From Ashinkailepas kermadecensis (Eukaryota; Arthropoda; Thecostraca; Neolepadidae), in the NCBI GenBank assembly GCA_034440615.1, contig JAOTOM010004388.1, positions 152,501 to 216,500 of the forward strand: a DNA stretch of 64,000 nucleotides, given 5' to 3'. The notes beneath the pieces were generated by a model. That model ran no database searches and was not told the DNA's origin. It was given only the letters and a program-made list of their open reading frames with translations. Positions 59,588-64,000 of this stretch are shown one piece after another. Both the position numbers and the translations under genes were made by a program. How positions within the stretch are numbered: the stretch's first letter is position 1; each line of letters starts with the position of its first letter.

Positions 59588-60800
59588 TTCATAAAGTCAT
59601 AAAGTCATAAAGTGTTAAGGCTTAATAAGAGCCACAGGGATCCATCTGGGTTAAGCCTATCTAGAAAAGGCACTAGAAATGTACATACTCTCACCCCAAT
59701 CAATCCCTTATCTCAAGTTCCTAGGGAGCTATATATCCCAGCCTATCTAGCACCATTCACTTGCTGTTGCATAACGCACTCAACAATTGCAAACTCCTCT
59801 AATCATACCCATTGTGCTACCATAGCCAATCTCATCAGTATCACATCCCGAAGGAAGGCGCTGAATCCACTGCTAGGTACACCCTATATAAAGTTATAAA
59901 GCGTTTAGACTTAAAAAGAGACCCAAGGGCACATCCAGTTAAGTCTGTAAATGGAAGATACCATAAGCCTGGTAAAAAGACCCACCCCAACCGTCCCACA
60001 TCCTGAAGAAACCAGTCCACCAATATCCCACACACCTATCAATGCCTATCTACCCTAGCTATCCAGCCCTATTCCCCTGATCCATCTTAACACATTTTGA
60101 TTGAATGCCTTATCAATAATTTTCAAACTGCATCCATGCCTACTTAAAGGGGTCTGTGCCGTGCACACTTACTTAACATAAATCTCACCCCATCCATCAC
60201 ATATTAGAACTTAGAAAAACAAGATATTCCTGTCTAGAAAATTTGTCCACCCTACTTTTAAATACATTCAATGAGGAACTTCCCACATCAGCAGGCAGCC
60301 CATTCCACTGATCAACAACCCTTTGACTGAAGACCTGTTGTCGCTTAACTGTCCTACACCTCAACTTGTTTAACCTGAATTGATGACCCCTATGTGATAC
60401 TCTAAACTGGAGAGCGCCATTTAAATTGACCTGATCTAGTCCTTTAACAATTTTGTACATTTCAATCATGTCCCCCCTTAATCTCCTATACTTGAGTGAG
60501 TACATATATAATACCACAAGCCTTTCTCCATATTCTAAGTAACCTATTCCACTGATGAGTCTAGATGCTTTGCGCTGCACTCTTTCTAACACATCTACAT
60601 CTTTTTATAGGTAGGAGCTCCATGCTTGTACAGAATATTTCAAGTGGGGTTGCACATATGCTAAGCACAGTTTTGTCATGACTTCCTTGCTTTTATATAT
60701 ATCACACTTCTATTACTGAGTCCCAGCATTCTAAGTGCCCTGTTCCAAGCTGAGATACATTATTTTTCTGCTTTAAGGTCTTTTGAAACCAACACACCTA
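59588..60800 (-). mobile_element. CR1-like LINE, downstream piece with 3' end
   Basis: Read on the minus strand it begins with TAGGTGTGTTGGTTTC (60785-60800), continues through a decayed stretch, and then has a clear frame at 60592-60197: LERVQRKASRLISGIGYLEY, YSLKYRRLRGDMIEMYKIVK and FSQRVVDQWNGLPADVGSSS, the classic C-terminus of CR1-type LINEs. A 3' UTR of about 600 bp follows and ends in three octamers ACTTTATG (59588-59612). Short tandem repeats of about 8 bp at the 3' end are a known CR1/L2 feature. Inactive. Confidence 0.88.
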
Positions 60801-60850
60801 GTTAGTTATTAGGGCTTTAGGGCGCATCGACTACATCGGTCATATAGCGC
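60801..60850 (-). mobile_element. LINE/SINE tail at the 3' end of the minisatellite insert
   Basis: Read on the minus strand: CGGCGCTATATGACCGATGT, AGTCGATGCGCCCTAAAGCC and CTAATAACTAAC, then directly the 16-bp target sequence at 60785-60800. It connects the 29-bp array to the interrupted CR1-like LINE. Confidence 0.85.
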
Positions 60851-61675
60851 CGATAGGCGCCGATACCGACCACGGCCGACCGTCGGCGCCGATACCGACC
60901 GCGGCCGACTGTCGGCGCCGATACCGACCACAGCGAAAAGTCGGCGCCGATACCGACCACGGCTAACAGTCGGTGCCGATACCGGCCACGGCCAACCATG
61001 GGTACCGATACCGACCACGGCCGACTGTCGGCGCCGATACCGACCACGGCTGACTATCGGCGCCGATACCGACCACGGCCGACCATGGGTACCAATACCG
61101 ACCACGGCTGACTATCGGCGCCGATACCGACCACGGCCGACCATGGGTACCGATACCGACCACGGCCGACTGTCGGCGCCGATACCGACCACGGCTGACT
61201 ATCGGCGCCGATACTGACCACGGATGACTATCGGCGCCGATACCGACCACGGCTGACTATCGGCGCCGATACCGACCACGGCCGACCATGGGTACCGATA
61301 CCGACCACGGCTGACTGTCGGCGCCGATACCGACCACGGCTGACTATCGGCGCCGATACCGACCACGGCGGACTGTCGGCGCCGATACCGACCACGGCCG
61401 ACCATGGGTACCGATGCCGACCACGGATGACTATCGGCGCCGATACCGACCACGGCTGACTATCGGCGCCGATACTGACCACGGATGACTATCGGCGCCG
61501 ATACCGACCACGGCCGACCATGGGTACCGATACCGACCACGGCTGACTGTCGGCGCCGATACCGACCACGGCTGACTATCGGCGCCGATACCGACCACGG
61601 CTGACTGTCGGCGCCGATACCGACCACGGCTGACTGTCGGCGCCGATACCGACCACGGCCGACTGTCGGCGCCCA
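60845..61675. repeat. 29-bp minisatellite, long copy, inverted relative to 58586-58770
   Basis: About 28 units of CGGCGCCGATACCGACCACG then GCTGACTAT and variants such as CCATGGGTACCGATACC. It is the reverse complement of the unit at 58586-58770. Trp/Ser/Val/Arg frames on the minus strand are shadows. Confidence 0.96.
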
Positions 61676-61832
61676 CGTGACGACACTCCCGATAGCGGCG
61701 GCAACGCCGTCGCCGCGGGCCGACCTCGCCACGGCTGGGCTCTCGAACCATGGCTCGAGGCTGGACTGTGTACATTGCAGGTGTCACGAGCGCAAAATTG
61801 CCCGTGTAATCGGCGCTCCCTCTAGCACCAAG

Positions 61833-61997
61833 GGGACGAGTGGTCTAGGGGTAAGATGCTCGTCTCACAATCGAAAGGTTGTGGGTTCGAGTCTCATCTG
61901 TCGCTACTCTTCGCCCGCGACCAATCGGCGTGAGAGATTGGCGACGCTACATGACTCAACGGTCGACGTGTCGTAAAACCAATAACCAACCAACCAA
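61833..61997 (+). mobile_element. tRNA-Val-like SINE
   Basis: Full-length copy (GGGGACGAGTGGTCTAGGGG; body GACCAATCGGCGTGAGAG; end CCAATAACCAACCAACC). No clear duplication is visible because the flank is CCAA-rich. Confidence 0.9.
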
Positions 61998-62671
61998 CCA
62001 GCCTGTTAGAACACGGCTTGATGTAGTGGGTGTGTATGATACCCACCATACCAATAAGCTTCATTAGCGTAGGTGGACAAGTTTGAAAATGATTGGGGTG
62101 GCTCTTTGAAGGCTACAGCCAGAGGCGAACACGGACATTTTGTGTCAGGTCTAACCTGATGTTTCTTGCGGTCACCAGCCTAACATCGCTCGGAGCTTTC
62201 GAATATTTATGTTATAAATATAATCGTCTGTGTCTTTCGTATGCAATTTCAGTAATATTTAATCTTGGTGGGGGGGGGCACTGCACAAATATTTCCATTA
62301 GTTAACGTAGCGGGGATTTGTATCCTTTAATTTCTCAATCAATCTTGGATCGATTATCTCGGCGCCCCTCTGGCAAATGCGAGTGCTAGTTGCTGCTTCC
62401 GACGGAAGCACAAGGTAATTAGCATCTGTCGTGTATAGATATCTGGTGTTTTTCATTTCATTTCAGTTTCACAGAGCCGCCTGTTTTCCAGCCTTGTGGT
62501 CTTTAGCAGACGAGGCAGCCCCTCGACCGACGGGATCCGGGTCGGTTTTCACCGTGATGCGAAGCGACTGCTGTGTCGGCCGGGACTCGAGTCTCGGTGA
62601 CTTCCCTGTGTTGGCCGTGCCCACCGGCTGCTGCTGGACTGGGCAGAGGTTGCAGGTGTGATAGGAGGAGC

Positions 62672-62850
62672 GTGTCTGTAGTGTGAGTGGGTGGAAGGTG
62701 AAGGTGTAGCAGTCTCTCGTATTTAACGTGTTGTGTAAGTGGGTGGGAGGTAAGGGTGTAGCGGTCTCGTACTGACCGTGTCGTGTGAGTGGGAGGGAGG
62801 TGAAGGTGTAGCGGTCTCTCGTGATTGACGTGTAGAAGATGAAGGTGTAA
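62672..62850. repeat. tandem repeat, about 57 bp
   Basis: Three units with GTGAGTGGGTGGAAGGTGAA then GGTGTAGCRGTCTCTCGT. Confidence 0.85.
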
Positions 62851-62999
62851 AGTTTTGGCTCCGATGAAGGCCGTGTCTCAATCTCCTCTGTGCGGGCCAG
62901 TGCGACTTGCCCGTTCGCGACCGTCCCGTTACTTCGGTATAGTTAAGTGCAACTGACCTCACCTCACCCTCATAACCGAACTGCAGTGCGGCGCCTCTC

Positions 63000-63123
63000 T
63001 CCGTCCTGTGACCGCAGTACAGTGTGGTCTTGCCGTCCTGTGACCGCCGTACAGTGTGGTCTTGCCGTCCTGTGACCGCAGTACAGTGTGGTCTTGCCGT
63101 CCTGTGCCCGCCGTACAGTGTGG
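63000..63123. repeat. 32-bp minisatellite next to a splice acceptor
   Basis: Nearly four units of GTACAGTGTGGTCTTGCCGT then CCTGTGACCGCA, ending about 30 bp before the acceptor AG at 63155-63156 of the kinase exon. Confidence 0.93.
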
Positions 63124-63156
63124 CGCTTCTGACCACTTCCCACCGTTGTGTTGCAG

Positions 63157-63210
63157 GTGGCGATTAAGATCATCGACAAAACACAGCTAAATCCTGGCAG
63201 TCTGCAGAAG
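63157..63210 (+). CDS. Par-1/MARK kinase exon with catalytic lysine (partial)
   Basis: An 18-codon exon between TGTTGCAG|GTG and CAGAAG|GTGAGA, phase 0 at both ends. The peptide is VAIKIIDKTQLNPGSLQK, the beta-3 strand of the MARK/Par-1 kinase domain. VAIK holds the ATP-anchoring lysine. It joins in frame to the previous exon (46704-46826), giving PTGQE followed by VAIK. The remainder of the catalytic domain, the UBA domain and the KA1 domain must lie to the right of this window. Confidence 0.96.
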
Positions 63211-64000
63211 GTGAGATGAGGCTACCACCCCACGCTCATTTGTGAGCAGCACGACGTGCGAGTCGACTGGGACTGCTACTGAGACTGTCCGTGACTCTGG
63301 AACGACAGTGACTTTGATCGTGACTGGGACCAGAAGTCGCCCTGAATAGGTCGTAGCTCACTCTGACCTGCCGTAACTCACTCTGTGACCGTAGCTCACC
63401 ATGGTTGTGATCGTAATCTGTTCGGACTGTTGCCGTAATTCCACCTGACAAAACTATATAATACAATCTATTTTTCTATGTAATTGAAAAATATAATAAT
63501 AATAATAATAGAAGAATATAATCCTTTTTTCCTTTTTAATTAATGTTACGTTTTAACTTCGTGATTTCGGATCTCACGCCACGTGACCTAGGATCTCACG
63601 TCACGTGACCTGGCTTGACACGAGAGCAGTAAAAAGCCCAGTTTTGCTTCTTAAAATGGGTTTTAGTGAATTATCTTTCACTTAAATAGCTATGGGTGAT
63701 GTAACTTTTTTATGGATGTTTATGTGAACAACCCGCATTGCTTTGATCGTTAGCTTATAAAGCAAGACAAGAACTTAGTGATGAATGATAAAGATGAATG
63801 ACACATCGTATCTTTAATTTAAAAACACATGTGATTTGGGAGTGATAAATGAGAAAGTTGTATGGCGCATCGTATCTTTAATTTAGAAACACATGTGCTT
63901 TGGGAGAAAAAAAAACACTGTCGAGCTTGATCCTTAGTCTCAAAGCATCTCTGATGGGAAAACGGTCGAGCCATGTATTTGAGTTTCCAGGTAAAGTTAA
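63211..64000. other. start of the next kinase intron
   Basis: No exon seen. AT-rich, with a short (ATA)n run near 63490-63510. A duplicated phrase of about 50 bp (GGCGCATCGTATCTTTAATT / GACACATCGTATCTTTAATT, each then ending AACACATGTG) lies at about 63800-63895. Confidence 0.5.

Overview
This is a gene-poor, repeat-rich piece of nuclear DNA from an animal, most likely a protostome invertebrate. The evidence is spliced exons with GT/AG borders, tRNA-derived SINEs with target-site duplications (TSDs), truncated LINEs, MITE-like elements and very many minisatellites. The kinase peptide in the last exon (VAIKIIDKTQLNPGSLQK) reads more like invertebrate than vertebrate Par-1/MARK. I cannot name the species.

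The only host gene I can support is a Par-1/MARK serine/threonine kinase on the + strand. Two adjacent kinase-domain exons are clear: 46704-46826 (glycine-rich loop) and 63157-63210 (VAIK lysine), separated by a 16.3 kb intron. Two upstream candidate first exons, 16137-16436 and 41718-41807, each start with ATG and end in phase 0 at a good donor, so either could splice to 46704. The rest of the kinase lies beyond the right edge. Nearly all other long open frames are shadows of tandem arrays whose units lack stop codons.

Layout: 0-14 kb holds SINEs, a MITE-like region and short tandem arrays. 14.7-17.4 kb is a GC-rich block with pentanucleotide arrays, candidate exon A and a CpG-rich minisatellite. 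17.8-40 kb is dominated by minisatellites of 20-60 bp unit length. 40-46 kb is CpG-rich with candidate exon B and more arrays. 46.7-63.2 kb is mostly the large kinase intron, with three 5'-truncated RNase H-type LINE copies, a CR1-like LINE broken into two opposed pieces, a hAT-like MITE and a 29-bp minisatellite present twice in opposite orientation. By adding spans, tandem arrays make up roughly a fifth of the window.

The main unusual observation is a shared 3' tail. An RNase H-type LINE and tRNA-Val-like and tRNA-Lys-like SINEs end in the same ~50-nt motif: a hairpin (stem GGGCGC/GCGCCC in the LINE, CGACGC/GCGTCG in the SINEs, so the stem changed on both sides) followed by AATAACYAAC. The tail also occurs as 38-bp micro-insertions with TSDs, inside or beside several minisatellites, as the unit of one tandem array, and at the 3' end of a 29-bp minisatellite that interrupts the CR1-like LINE between two perfect 16-bp copies of the target. 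This suggests tail-dependent retroposition that moves or seeds minisatellites.
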